Shown here piece by piece: positions 11,845-23,889 of a DNA stretch of 64,000 bases. The stretch lies in contig JAJKFJ010021497.1 of the NCBI GenBank assembly GCA_027382625.1, positions 1-64,000 of the forward strand, read 5' to 3'. Under the pieces are notes generated by a model. It was given only the letters and a program-made list of their open reading frames with translations. It ran no database searches and had not been told where the DNA came from. The stretch is from Tetmemena sp. SeJ-2015 (taxonomy: Eukaryota; Ciliophora; Spirotrichea; Sporadotrichida; Oxytrichidae). Each line of letters begins with the position of its first letter. The stretch's first letter is position 1. The position numbers were made by a program, and so were the translations under genes.

Positions 11845-14843
11845 TCACTATCTCTATCCAAAGTCCTGAAGCATTCTGTTAAAATCGAGATTTTATTGCG
11901 CCTCCTCCCTTTGACGCTCGACTATTCTCATGAAGCCAGCTAGGAAGTTTAGATTGCCGCAGTCAGGTCCACTCTCATGATAGAGGCCTCTCGCATAGCC
12001 AAAGTCATTTAGGTACACATAAATTGGCTCTTGATTTGCTGCCACTAACAATTCCTCAGAAAAGAAAGCAAACTCTGGACCTTGTTAAATTCAATGCATT
12101 TAAAATTAACTACTTCAAACTTGTCTCTTCTTCTCAAAGCTTTTCAGAACATGTTTATTTAAATTAGATATTCTTTTTATCTTTATATGAATCAAGTATA
12201 ATTTTAATTATTTCAAATTTATTGAAACTTATAAATTAGTTATATTAGAGTGATAGGAATAAAATTTCTTAATTTATAATTTTATACAATTATAATAAAT
12301 TAGCTTATTCAATTATAAATTAAATCATTCATCGAATTAAAAGCCAATTTAAAATGAATATATTTAAACACACTTACTATAGATAGGAGGGAGTTCGATT
12401 AGTTTATTGTTATGGACATCTCTAAACTCTTCCTTCATAGACTCTGGAAGAAGCAAGACATCCATCCAATAGATATTTACATGAAACTATTCATAATATG
12501 AATAATAGGAGACCTTGCATCTCACTTTCTTAATGCAGTAAAAACTGACCAATTGCAAAGCTAGCTAGTTCAAAGAATCAGCTGGGAGTTCCTCAATCAA
12601 AGAATTCACATTTCCTTTTTGCTCCTCATTCAAAAAGGTTTCACCTCTCGCAGGCTGAGCAGGCTATCTGTTCTAAGAGTTAGCCCTGGGCCTAAGCACT
12701 CTTTGCTGAAATCTTGGATCAGGCAGAAAAGCAATCTAAGCTTAGCGAGGCTGACGTCTCTCCCGTTCATTCGCTCTTTATTAAATTTCACGATCTCTTT
12801 GAACTCTGCGTTAGTAAAGGTCTAAAATCCTTGTAATCATTCTCTAAATCTCATTCTGTTGAGACTAAGCTGAGGTCAACATTAGCATTTGTAGGTCATG
12901 AATATCCTCGATGCCATACTCAGATTCATCATCCTCCTCTTCATCATAATCCTCATCTTCATCACTCAAAGCTATCCTTAGAAGCTTCAAATAACTCCAA
13001 ATTAATTTAAGCTCATCCCTTCCTAGCTCCATGTAATTATCATGAACTCTTTGCTTCTTCTTCTACACTTGGATTATATCTAGCACCTCAGATTTCTCCT
13101 CCTCTGTAGCTATTTATTTCTCCTTGTCAACCTTCTCACCAGCCAAGCTTTATTCTGTAGCTTTACCTTTTGAAGATGGCTTTTTATCTCTTAAAGTCTG
13201 GCTTCTTGAGCTTAAGTTTAAGTAGCCACCACTCCTCTTCTTTCTGAGCATCTGTTGTAACTCTTTCTCAGAAACCGCAGAATCATCTTTAGCTCCTATG
13301 TTTGCACCATTCTTCATATTTTAAGCCTGCTTTGAGGACTTTTCTAAGGCTTGAGTCTTCAACTTGTTCAAATCTGCTTGGATTTTACTTGCTGCCTTGG
13401 TTGTAAAGTTTGAAGAGGAGTCAGACTCCAAGGAATCTCGATCCGTGATGCCAAAAAAATCAGCGATAGTCAACTGAGGGGCCGCTCCTCTAATCGTAGT
13501 TGAGAGCTAAACCTTACTGGAATCAGAACCCTGACTCTTAAAAATATTTCCAGCTCCAGTAAATTTCTGTTGTAAAGACTTTGAATTGAAACATATGAAT
13601 ACTATAAAGAATAAAGATGATTGCTCATTAAAAATTGTAGTCAGAAATCTTTGGCAACCTCTTGATATAGATCTACTAGAACTCTTTCTTGCAAGTAGGG
13701 CAAGTGTTCTCACTTTCTGACCATCTACTTATACACTCAACACAAAAGTAGTGTCCACAATCGATCACAGCCTTCTTATCCAGCAGATTGTCATAGCAAA
13801 TGCAGCACATCAGATCTTCCTTCATTTGTTTCTGCTACTACGCCTCCTTCTCTTAAGGAGCAACATCACTTTCATTTTTTTAGCTTACGACAGTCTCTTA
13901 AGTAATCTCTTCTAGCTTTCTTTTAGTTGGAACGCTGCTACTCTTCCAATCTGTCTCTCTATCATTTTAAGATTTGCTACCAACTTCAATTATCCTCACA
14001 AAATGTTACAACTATAAAATTTCAAAGCTAGACTAACTGGCTTCAAAGCTTTTTAAGTTTTGGGGGAGACTTTATTTTTGTTCTTTATCTTCTTGCTCTT
14101 CAGTTGAAACTAATTTCCTCCTCTATGCTATCTATCGTCGAGGAAGAAAGTCACTTTCATCTTCTTCAAGGTCACTCTCTTTGGCTAATTTTGATCAAGT
14201 GCAGAATTAACTTGGCTCGGAGTTTATTGTTGGACAGAATTGAATTAATTTCTCAAAAAATTATCATCTTTTGACTCCTCGAGAGAAAAATCTTCCTCAT
14301 AGTTTGAATCGGAAAAATCTTTGAACAAGTAAATTAAATTCATCAAAGAGAAATTATGCTTTGCTTGATTAATCTGACTAGTGAACTAGGCGCTTGTTAG
14401 CTCTTGATTAAGAAATTTAGTTTTGAGGTTAGTCATTTGATTTGAAAGAAAGATTTGAATTCTCAGAGATTGCGGATTCTTGCCTATTAATCTTTTACCC
14501 AGGCTGTTTTGAGCTCTTAAAAAATATATAAAAATAATTTTCGTTTTTAAGAAATATAAATCAAGGTCCCTAATTTAGAATTATTTTATAATTAATATCT
14601 TTCTTTATAATCTATCTCTTAATTTAAATTAAGTATTCTTTTAATTTGTAAAAAAAAGAGTTTGAATATAATTATTTAGCTCTTGAACGTGCTTTTAAAA
14701 GCTTGATTTTGAGGGGAAATTGCATTTGCACTTTGATTTGATACAGCTTAGTTATTTTTCTGTTAATTTCTAGTCTGAACTTCATTTTTCTTGGCTGCAG
14801 ACTATTGTTGTTGGCTGCTCTTTGCTTAACTACTTTGATTCAT
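11845..14843 (-). CDS. RING-finger protein, putative E3 ubiquitin ligase
   Basis: The start ATG at 14843 reads MNQSSQAKSS. A polar Ser/Gln-rich N-terminus and an acidic stretch (SDLEEDESDF) precede a C3HC4 RING at about 13,825-13,695. It has CCICYD, IDCGHYFCVECISRW and TCPTC, the usual Cys/His spacing. The RING would recruit an E2 enzyme; the substrate is unknown. After it lie a Lys/Ser-rich linker, an acidic block (SDEDEDYDEEEDDES), an Arg-rich helix and a compact C-terminal region ending near AGFMRIVERQREEAQ. Three IESs are required. A 297-nt GT..AG intron (12,377-12,081) joins PPIYS to PEFAFFSEE. One A-run slip near 14,190 is also needed. The stop is TGA 11845-11847. I cannot assign it to a named RING family. 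Confidence 0.8.
12081..12377 (-). other. 297-nt AT-rich intron in the RING gene
   Basis: The donor gtaagtgtg and acceptor aacaag keep the frame (PPIYS/PEFAFFSEE). It is several times longer than the 30-60 nt introns elsewhere in the window, so it may contain an IES. Confidence 0.6.
13579..13653. other. IES, pointer CTTTG, 70 bp eliminated
   Basis: CTTTG at 13579-13583 and 13649-13653. Removal joins IYIKRLPK to SLQQKFTGAGNIF just downstream of the RING. Confidence 0.85.
14319..14363. other. IES, pointer CTTTG, 40 bp eliminated
   Basis: CTTTG at 14319-14323 and 14359-14363. Removal joins HQSDQSSK to DFSDSNYEEDFSLEE. The same five-base pointer is used by a second IES of this gene. Confidence 0.82.
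14512..14684. other. IES, pointer AGCTCTT, 166 bp eliminated
   Basis: AGCTCTT at 14512-14518 and 14678-14684 flank very AT-rich DNA. Removal joins NQAFKSTFKS to SKQPGQKINRQES near the RING protein N-terminus. Confidence 0.85.
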
Positions 14844-15974
14844 TTTAAAATTTGACTACAAATTAAATTCGTATTTAACTTTTCATTCCTCTTCCTCTTT
14901 CTAAAGTTACCTTAAACAAAAATAAAAATGATGTGTGTGATCTAGATTATGAAGATTTTGAGAGAAAGAGGTAGAGTTTAAATTGAATAGCAATGACGAA
15001 AACGATTTCCTTAGAAAATTTGTTGGTTTTTATTGTCCTAAGAACAACGATTCCCAGCCATTGCTTGTTTGGAATTATTAATCACCCAATATATACCTAG
15101 ATTCATAATCCAAATAAAAATTATTCATTAAAAAATTAAAAATTATTTTTTTCCTTTAAATGAAGTAAACTTTAAACATAAATATTTTTAATTTATTTTC
15201 TATTCTCAAAATAATTTAATTTTAAGATAATAAAGCGGTAAAAGAGCTGTCTTTGATATAAAGCCTTCACATTTCTTTGGAATTTTTGGCCAACAATTTT
15301 TTCAATCTTTTGCTTCCCAAATTTTACTATAAATTAAAAAATATAAATTAAAAAAAGTAATTTTCATAGAGGGTGCATTCTCAAAATTTTAATATATTTT
15401 GCTACAGCGGCGTTATCAAATACAAGATTAGCAAAATTGAATTTATTTACCATAATAGATAAGCAATAAGAACGTAGGATGTTAATTTTTAATTGAAAGT
15501 TTCGCCAATACACTACTAGCCTTGTAATTTAATATTTTAAAATGAAAAATTAAATATATTGAAATTAAGTCTCTACTTTTTTGTGTTTATAATTTAACTT
15601 ATTTGTTCTTAATTTTAAGATATCTACAAACTTAAAATATTTGTTGTAATTTAAGGACTTGCATACCTCAATTTTTCACTGCTTCGAGTGATTAAATTCA
15701 TCAGATGAACTGCTATTGAGATAAAATATTAAAATGATATATACATATATAGAATTTAAGTTTTTATAAAGACTTCTTTGGCTTTGGTAAGAAGAGTTGG
15801 AATTTTCGGAATAGTACTCAGTTTGAGTATGATTATCTGCTTCTGATCGATCATTAATTTAATCGCCATTGTTTTAGAATTAATCTCCATTTTAATTAAG
15901 GAAGAAAACAATAAATATAATAAATCTCTTTCAGTAGCACTCTTGATGTCTTTCATTGCAAAAAATGCGCATAA
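14844..15974. other. AT-rich spacer, little coding signal
   Basis: Mostly A/T. Long open stretches occur only because TAA and TAG are sense. One minus-strand segment at 15,956-15,756 (MKDIKSATERDLLY) might be a further piece of the gene downstream, but I cannot link it. Nothing else is recognisable. Confidence 0.4.
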
Positions 15975-18262
15975 TCATTTTGAATATTTTTTTTCAGAAG
16001 GCTTGAAAATCTGCTCTATACCTGTTGCTGCTCCTTTCTAACACTCAGAGGATTTAACTTCCTCAATAATTTCTGAGAATTTGGCATATTCTTGGATTTA
16101 AGATTCTGGTTTCTTGCCTTTCTGGTCCTTTATAAGATCGTAATCTGTAGTGGGCACTCCATTAATCGAATAGAGTGTTTGAATAATCTGATCACTATTG
16201 CAAGCAACTTATTTTCCTTCCTGATGTCCGCAAACATTATTTTAATCTACAGCATGAGACTTTGACATGCCCTCTTCACTCTAATTCAACTCTCCTTGGT
16301 GTTTAAATAGTTTCTACTCGTCTTTAAGAAATAATTAGCAACTTTAGTTATGATGAGTAAGGAAAATATATCTTCAATGAGGGGGGAGGTATTTTGAATT
16401 TTTAGATCCTCATCATCATCTTTCATGGCGGCAATATTTTGCCGATGGGAGTGGTGATCAATTTTCGAATCGAACAGTTTCTTCCACCAAAGAGGGGGAC
16501 TCAAACCGAAGTCCACCTCCAAAACATTATCACAAAAATGAAATTTAAAGTCTACTCCAAAGTTCAAGTTATCTGCTGATTAAGAATACATTAAAACCAC
16601 TATGAAAAATGTGAAGCTAAATGATAAGTCGTAAGGATGCCTTCACTAGGTATTTCTCTGTCCTTAAAGCACAATAAGAGAATTTAGAGTGAGATCTAAG
16701 AGGATAATAATTAAGCACATTTTTTGAGTCAGGTTTTGCCTAATGTAAGGCCATAATTTTCTGATGAGGGGATCTCTGAAGAACCCTTTCACCAGCCGCC
16801 GATTGTTGTTGCTAAAGATTTCTCTAAACTGAACCAGACCTTATTCACCCAAGATCTCTTTCAGTTGCTTGCATGGATGGCCCTTAAGCTTTTTCTTAGT
16901 CACACCTGAAAGCCCCTTTGCTGGATTGAAAAATATTTCAAGCCACTTCTCACATACAATAGAATTATTTAATTGAGCAGTAAAACCCTATTTGCAACCA
17001 AAAATCAGACATCATTAAAGTTAATCATTGATCATTAATCAATAAAGGGTAAATTCAAGGTCCAATAATTTAGTCAAAAATGTAAATCCCAAGGATGATT
17101 AGCTAAAAAATTGCTAATCATAGTGTCCTATTTGTATGGCATGTTCATTAGAGAAATTTTTAACACAACTTAGAAAATTTAAAGACCTAAAGGAAGGAGA
17201 CTTACATGATCCAGACCTCTTTATTTGTTGGGTAGTGTATTCCATAATTCTCCTCCATCAGCTACTTAGTTTTTTAGAAGAGTTTATCATCAGACCAGTG
17301 GTGACGACCCTTGAAGCTTCCAGTTTGTTCATCTCAACTCTCAAACAATGCCTCAATCCTCTCAGCAGCGTCTTCCACCCGTAATCTTATTTTATCTTCG
17401 CTTTTTTCTAGGGTGAAGAATAATTAATCACTCACTCATTCATTATAAGAATCATGATTCTTGTGCTTGCTGATTTGCTTTCTAGTTACGAACTTTAAAG
17501 TCTCCTTCTCATCTCGCTTTCTTATGCTTTCCTAATTCATAATATTTCATTTATAAACTCAAATGCCTTTTTTTAACTATTCAAAGGCTGATGAGAATTC
17601 AAAGTTTTCTGTATAATGAATGGCCTAATAGAATTAGAGTGTGACTCAAGAAACTCCTATTGCAAATCCCATTAGACTTCCCTTTATCCTATCAGCTGAT
17701 AATCATCATCCTGATCCTCAGATTTATCAAATATTTAGCTGTTCTACTGCTATCCGAAATTATAATAAAGTAAAATTCGTCTTTGCAATCTAATTCCTTT
17801 TTGTAATGATTCTCTTAAATAAATAAAATCCGAGCTGATATGATTTCTCAGATCTTGACCCGGAAGGTAAGTCATAAATATATTTTCTAATGCATGAATT
17901 ACAGTTTAAGTTGACTGTAAGCTGTCTTTTTTTTTACTTCGCATAATTTAGGCATTATAGATTGAATTTTTAGATTATGCTAAGAGGCTGGTTCCATGCC
18001 AATGTCTTGAATCATTTGATTGTAAGTTTTGGAAACAGCCGTGTTCCCATCTTCGTTTCTTAAGACAGCTGCTTCTTACATAATAGAGTTAGTCAAATAG
18101 AAATGAATTTATAAAAATGGTAAGTTGATTAATTTTGATACGATATATATAGATATAAAATTGAGAGTTAACTTGCACCTAAGATGGAGAATTCTCTTTG
18201 GTATCTGTCTTTCTAGCGGAATGATTTAGGTTAGACGCATTTATTCCACCAATTTGCTGCCC
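15975..18262 (-). CDS. unknown protein, paralogue A of the 21.0-23.6 kb gene
   Basis: Family not recognised. Coding blocks on the minus strand from about 18,262 are: GQQIGGINASNLNHSAR, then VLRNEDGNTAVSKTY, LRNHISSDFIYLRESLQK, GRHHWSDDKLFQKTKQ, PTNKEVW, VCEKWLEIFFNPAKGLSG, KLFDSKIDHHSHRQN and LYSINGVPTTDYDLIKDQKG, with TGA at 15975. The blocks sit in different frames separated by AT-rich inserts, as expected of IESs; one plausible junction uses a TGG pointer after EVW. ISSDF, HHWSDDKLF and EVW are shared with the second gene in the same order, so the two are paralogues. The first exon and the start codon were not found. The block at 16.3-16.6 kb repeats a WxKLFD-like element and may be an internal duplication. 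Confidence 0.55.
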
Positions 18263-21021
18263 TAAAATTAATATTGCAGATTTAAAGAGTAAATTTAAAC
18301 CTAAAAAAGGGCAAAAATATATTCAGTTCGCCTTTTAGATTATGGAATTGGTTGATCTTTCTAGTTGAAATGAATTATAAAAGAGCTAAAAGAAAGACAA
18401 TTTTATACAAATTGAGCAAAAAATTATAAAAATTTCTAACATTCATTGTAAATAATAATTTTAATTGGCCAATAATAGCATATTTCAGACATTAAAATCA
18501 AGATGCCTTTGATAGATCAGTATTAGACACAAAAGTAAAAATTTGATGTTTAATTTTACCTTGCGATTCTAGTGATAAGTTGATTTATTCTTTATTTTTT
18601 CAATTTAATCGTTTAATATATTGTATACTTACCTTGCTTACAGATTTGCTTATATAAACAAAACGATCTTATTTATTTTTAAGTTAGATTTATTAAGCCT
18701 ATTAATTAGGGCCATCTTATTAACAACTCAATAAATTTAATCCAAGAAAATAATTGACACAAATGTTTTTTTATTATTACCACACTTATATTTATTTATT
18801 AAACTCGATTGCAATGAAGTCTCCTAAGAAAATATGAGAAGATGATTTACTTAAACTTATGATCAACTTAGCCATCTCGATAAATTTAAGTATCCATACC
18901 CTCAACCACATCAATATCATGGCTTAGTTATCTCTATTATACACTTACCTAAGCACTAACAAATTTATTTTTAATTATTTTACGGCATTAATTATAAATT
19001 CAGCTATTTATTCTCTTGTTAAAATTTATATATTTAATTGAAACTATTGTGGTTGTTTTTGTATTCTTGCTAAACTTATTTTTGTAACAATAGTTTATAA
19101 ATGAGATGGTTTTAAACTTGATCTAAGGCACATTTTGCGAATAATTAATCATCATCTTCCAGATCCTGAGTACTTCAAATAATTCTAAATAAGTGTATTT
19201 ATAAATAAATACTTCTGCTACCCCTTTTGCAAGAGAAGCAAATTATGTTGCTGAATATAGCTTTTATAGTTAGTGCTGTAAGATAGGATTCTACTGGCTT
19301 AGAATAAAAATACTATTACTATTATAAATTTAAATTCCCATATTTAAAGAATGTTTTGCTCATTTTCAAACTCATTTCTTTGCAAAATTATAATTTAAGA
19401 TAATATCATTTTTTTCTTTTCAGTAAAATATTAAAGCACTTTTGTAATTAAAATATTAGAGAATTAAGTTTTGCAAAGCCAAACTTTGTCTTTCATTTTC
19501 TGTTCCTGGTTATGTTCTTTACGTTTTAAGTTTTACCTCTGATTATTACAAAAAATAACTCTAAAAAATAATTAGATTATACTAAATTAATAATCTAATG
19601 CACATCTTTATTTTTCCTTTGGCCATTTTTTAAAAATATTTTTTATTTTATGATTTAAATATATTTTGAGATATGACACATTATAACTTTTAATGCTGCA
19701 TTTTAGGAATAATTGCGAGGGAGAGGCGTGTGGAATACAAAATCTAAATTTTTTCTGGAACTTGCTTCTATTCCTATTGCTATAATTAAAGCCAAAACAA
19801 TAATGGCATAAATAAGTAACATCCTTTATTTCTTATCAATAAATTTGACAACTCCTGAATTTAATTTTATGGGATGCCTTTTAAGCCAAGCTCTTTAGAC
19901 TAATTTTCCACCAGCTTCAAAACTAATTCATTAGAAAGTTTATATTCTCCTTGAGCCTAATGAATTAATATTACAGAAAAGCAAAAATATATTCAATCAA
20001 GGATTAAAATAAAAAAGCTTCAATTAATTTGACTATTTTTGTCTAAGTTATTTAAAATATAATGACAATTTTTTAACTTAACAATCTTATTTCTAATTAA
20101 TGAATATCAAAAGATCATATTTAAAAATCAGGTAAAAGCAATTAAGGAATTTAAATAATTTTCATAGATAGTTACCTTTTGAATAGAAGCAAAATTGTAA
20201 TTTTCCTTTCAAAAATTTTCATCAGAGAATAGCAACCAATTATGGTATATAATAAAACTTAGCCATTATAATATTATTTTTTAATCAAGTGATTACATGA
20301 TTGAGTACGCAGCTTTTTTATTTTATATTAAGTTAATCTTTTTCTATGTTTTCATAAATTCTTTCATATTTTGACAATTAATTAGAACTTTAAACAAATT
20401 TTCCCCTTTAATTTAATAACAAAAAAATCAAGATCCTCTTATTTTCGAAAACTGTCCATCATAAGAAATTTAAACTTTAAAATTTAAAGATAGAAATATT
20501 TATCTAATTTAAGTATTTGTGTAGATTTATATTTAATTATCTTTTATCTCATTTTTTATTAAGAGAATATTTGGATTGCTATGCCAAGAGAAGGCTACTT
20601 GTTCCTATTATTTACTTCGCTATCAAATAAATTAAATAATTTATAAATATTATTAAATAACTTTATTTTTGTGTATCTTGAGATGACATTTTTTTAATTA
20701 GCAAGACCACAATTTCTTGAATCCACTGTTTTATACGCTTCTCACTCTTGAGTTCAAATATAAACTAGATGAAAAGAACTATTTGAGCCTCAAAGTAAGT
20801 GCAATTAGTTTACACAAACTTGCGAGGAAACAAATATTTAAAATACCAAAGTAAATTATGAATATAAGTAGCGAATAATAACAATTACTAACAGTGGGGT
20901 ATAAATTAGAGGAACAGTCTTACTTTAGTTTAGGAATTCAGGATTAGGATGTACAATAATATATTATTGCTTATGTTTGTAGAGGGTTATTAGGAGTAGT
21001 ATGTTAGATCACAATCTAAAA
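18263..21021. other. AT-rich germline spacer
   Basis: About 2.7 kb between the two paralogues. Base composition is extremely AT-rich. No conserved protein, tRNA or rRNA motif or terminal repeat was found by eye. It is probably germline-limited DNA. Confidence 0.5.
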
Positions 21022-23590
21022 TCATTCACTGTCCGATTCATCAAAGTTAACTTTGCATTAGCTCCTCTCTTAAATGAGCTGCTCTGGGTTGCTCATCCAC
21101 ACAGGTGTATCCAAAGAGTAGACTTTATTTACGAGCTCTGCAATTATTCTTAATTAATGTAATTAAATATACTGCTTGAATTCTTTTTCTCTTTATAGTT
21201 AATTAAATTGTGTGAAAATACTATAATACAAGTGAAATTAATGCGTTGTTAATACTTTGTAAGTTCTTAAGATTTTAGGATTAATCTTGATCTTGGGTAT
21301 GTAGACTAAAATACCTAATCATGATTAAATCTTAATTTTATGTCATTGATGAGTATATGCCATAGCTTCCTTGTGAATGAATTTGTCAAAAATTATGAAA
21401 CAAGTGTTCTGTTGTTATTGTTAAAGACTTAAAAATTATTCAATTCTAAACTACTACATTAATCTACTTTTCTAAAGGTATCTATCAGATCTGCGTCAAG
21501 TGCTTCAAAAAGCTACTTGCAAACTTTCTTTCCGGTTGCTTCATCTGGCTTGCTTGATCCCCTGTTTGGGAAGATAAGGACTACTGCCAGCCATACCTCC
21601 TCATCAGTAGGTTCTTCTAAACTTTTCAAATCCTATAATTGCTCCTGACTCAATTGCTTTCTATCATTGGGACCTGACCTAGCGAGCAGCTAGAGGAGTT
21701 TCTTAGTCTAAGAAAAGAGCTTGTCATCGCTCCAGTGGTGCTTACCTTTTTCGAGATTATACTGGCTAAGTTGAGACTCAAAAAATTTTCGGAAGCCTCT
21801 TAAGAGGGGCTTGAAGCCCTACTCAGTCTTTATGGTCTCGCCCTCTTTTCAGGACTACTAAACCAATTTAGTAAATATTGAAAATTTAAGGTAAATCTAT
21901 TCTAGGTTTGACCGTAAAGCCTAGGTAGTGCGTCCAAAAACTCTTCATGGCGCAACTGAACTTGTTCTAACTCTACTTGGGACATCACTGTTTGCATCTG
22001 TCGCAGCGGCTATCTCTGTACCTCAGAGTGCTCGCGCTGTTTAGATGCTGCTTTGACTTACCTCTTCTTTAAGACTTAAGATTTTGAACTCGCCCTTGAC
22101 TTCTCGGATTTCTAGTTCATGGTCTACTCAAAGACAGAGAATGTTTCTAAATCTTCAGAGCTAGTGCAATCACTTTGGAAGCTTCTTTCTTATTCGTATG
22201 TTTCAGTACTATGGAAAGTAGAATTCAGCTGAGCTTTTTAACTTAGAACAGAAAGAGGAGATTGATAGACATTTAATTTCAAGTCACTCTAAGCACTTGT
22301 TTGAGGAGTTTAAATTGCTGATGAGTATTTAAATTAAAATACTTGAGAATGAATCATGCATTAATTTTGATGATTGCAGCTGGTTAGCTACAGACTCTTT
22401 AGTCCTTATTATTCTAATGAGAGTCTGCTCTTTTTCTAATTTGACACCCCCTTAACATATTTTACCTTTAGAGTCTGTATTTATACCTTAAATTGCTTTT
22501 TAAGAGAGTGAGACTAACTTTCTCTTGCTAATTGATTATGATTTATTTTGGCTGAAAGTTTTCTGACCAAGACTAGAACGCTTTCTTAATACATTCTGCT
22601 AATCTCTATCTTTGTCCAAGGAGTTTGAGCTTTGAATAATTATTTATGATGTTAGAGGACTATAGTCATCTTTGCTCTGAATGTCTTAGGACAGAATGTG
22701 TTAGTTCTCTTCATTCTGAACCATTATTTTTCTCAAGCATCCTCTCTTATTGCAAGAGTCTAAATGAGGGATCTAGTTGAAATCTTCATCTTGAAACATC
22801 TTCTCAATAAATTCTGCTTGTTCATAAAAATAGATCATTGATTATTTGCCTCTAAGATAACTTATAAGAATTTTAACTCATTCATCCTTTAAATCCAGTG
22901 AATCTTAGAGATATTTACTATTTCTATATCCCCCCTCCAAGATTATCTAGTCTGCTGATTGTATTTATTAAATTTGGCTGCTGTACTAAATATTTTAATC
23001 TAGCTTTTAAAGTGGTTGCTGAGTTATTTGATAATTTTAAAAGTCCGCGGGGACTCTGCACATGTCTTTGGCTATCCTCAAAACAATAAATTTTATAATC
23101 TATATTGCAAGTTACATATTGTGTTATAAGTCTCTAGCCCCATAAATTGAAGTCTGCTAGTCGTATCTATTTGCAGCAATTTAAGGCGGATCCTATGTTG
23201 AGCAAATTTAAGGGTTCATTATAAAAAGGTAAAGTAAATTATTTAATTATTGAATTAAATTCCTATATTTTATAATTTATTGCCCCTCCTGCTTATTTCA
23301 CTATTTGAGAAAGATGGATCTAAGAAATCTAAGTTCCAATAAAATAAGAAATTATTGCGTACATAAAATCCGATGTGATAGATTTGAAATTCTCAGAAAA
23401 GTTGTTCATAAGAAATTCCTGACTATCAGTATAGAGTGCCTATAGCTCCCTATCATCTTCGATTTCAGTAGGACATATCATCTTGTTGTATTGAAGTCTT
23501 AGGATGTGGGTAGGAATCTAGGCGAGCAAATGGATTGGAAATTATTTGTAGGGAAATATTAATCTTCAAGCTCTTGGTTTTAGGAGCCAT
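21022..23590 (-). CDS. unknown protein, paralogue B
   Basis: Family not recognised. Blocks from the start at 23590 are MAPKTKSLKINISL, then CPTEIEDDRELQALY, FKSITSDFMY, YEQAEFIEKMFQDEDFN, CLRKIMVQNEENQH, SDCTSSEDLETFSVFEQ, KGKHHWSDDKLFSQTKK, PTDEEVWLAVVLIF, KQLFEALDAELVNKVYSLDT and PVWMSNPEQLIQE, ending with TGA at 21022. It shares the order SDF, HHWSDDKLF, EVW with the gene at 16-18 kb. A 353-bp IES between 21137 and 21494 is certain. Other frame changes (near 23,330-22,860 and near 22,280) are probably IESs whose pointers I could not fix. It is polar, Ser/Gln-rich and without membrane segments. It could also be read as two genes meeting at about 22,280. Confidence 0.55.
21137..21494. other. 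IES, pointer TCTGC, 353 bp eliminated
   Basis: TCTGC at 21137-21141 and 21490-21494. Removal joins KQLFEALDAE to LVNKVYSLDTPVWMS in frame. The insert is AT-rich and open by chance, because only TGA terminates. Confidence 0.82.
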
Positions 23591-23889
23591 AATAATCGAG
23601 ATGAAACTGCATTACAATACGGTAATCTAAAAATAAACTACAAATAAAAAGGTGATTGTTAAAAAATCAATTACAACTTTTATACTTTGCATAATATATA
23701 TTTTTTTGGTAATTAAGTAAAGAAATTATTATAATTTTGAGCAAAAATCAAAACAAATCCTACTCCAAAGTAATATGCAAAGTTATTTAAGAGAGAGTAA
23801 ATAAAATGGATAAATTTTTAGAGTAGAATTTGAGTCTGGAAGTCCGTACAAATTTTCATCATTTCATACTTTGTGTAGAGTCTCTAAGC

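Noticed and set aside
14040..14110. A further RING-gene IES with pointer TTGAAG
   Set aside because: The 57-bp interval is open in frame with or without removal, so the coding evidence does not decide.
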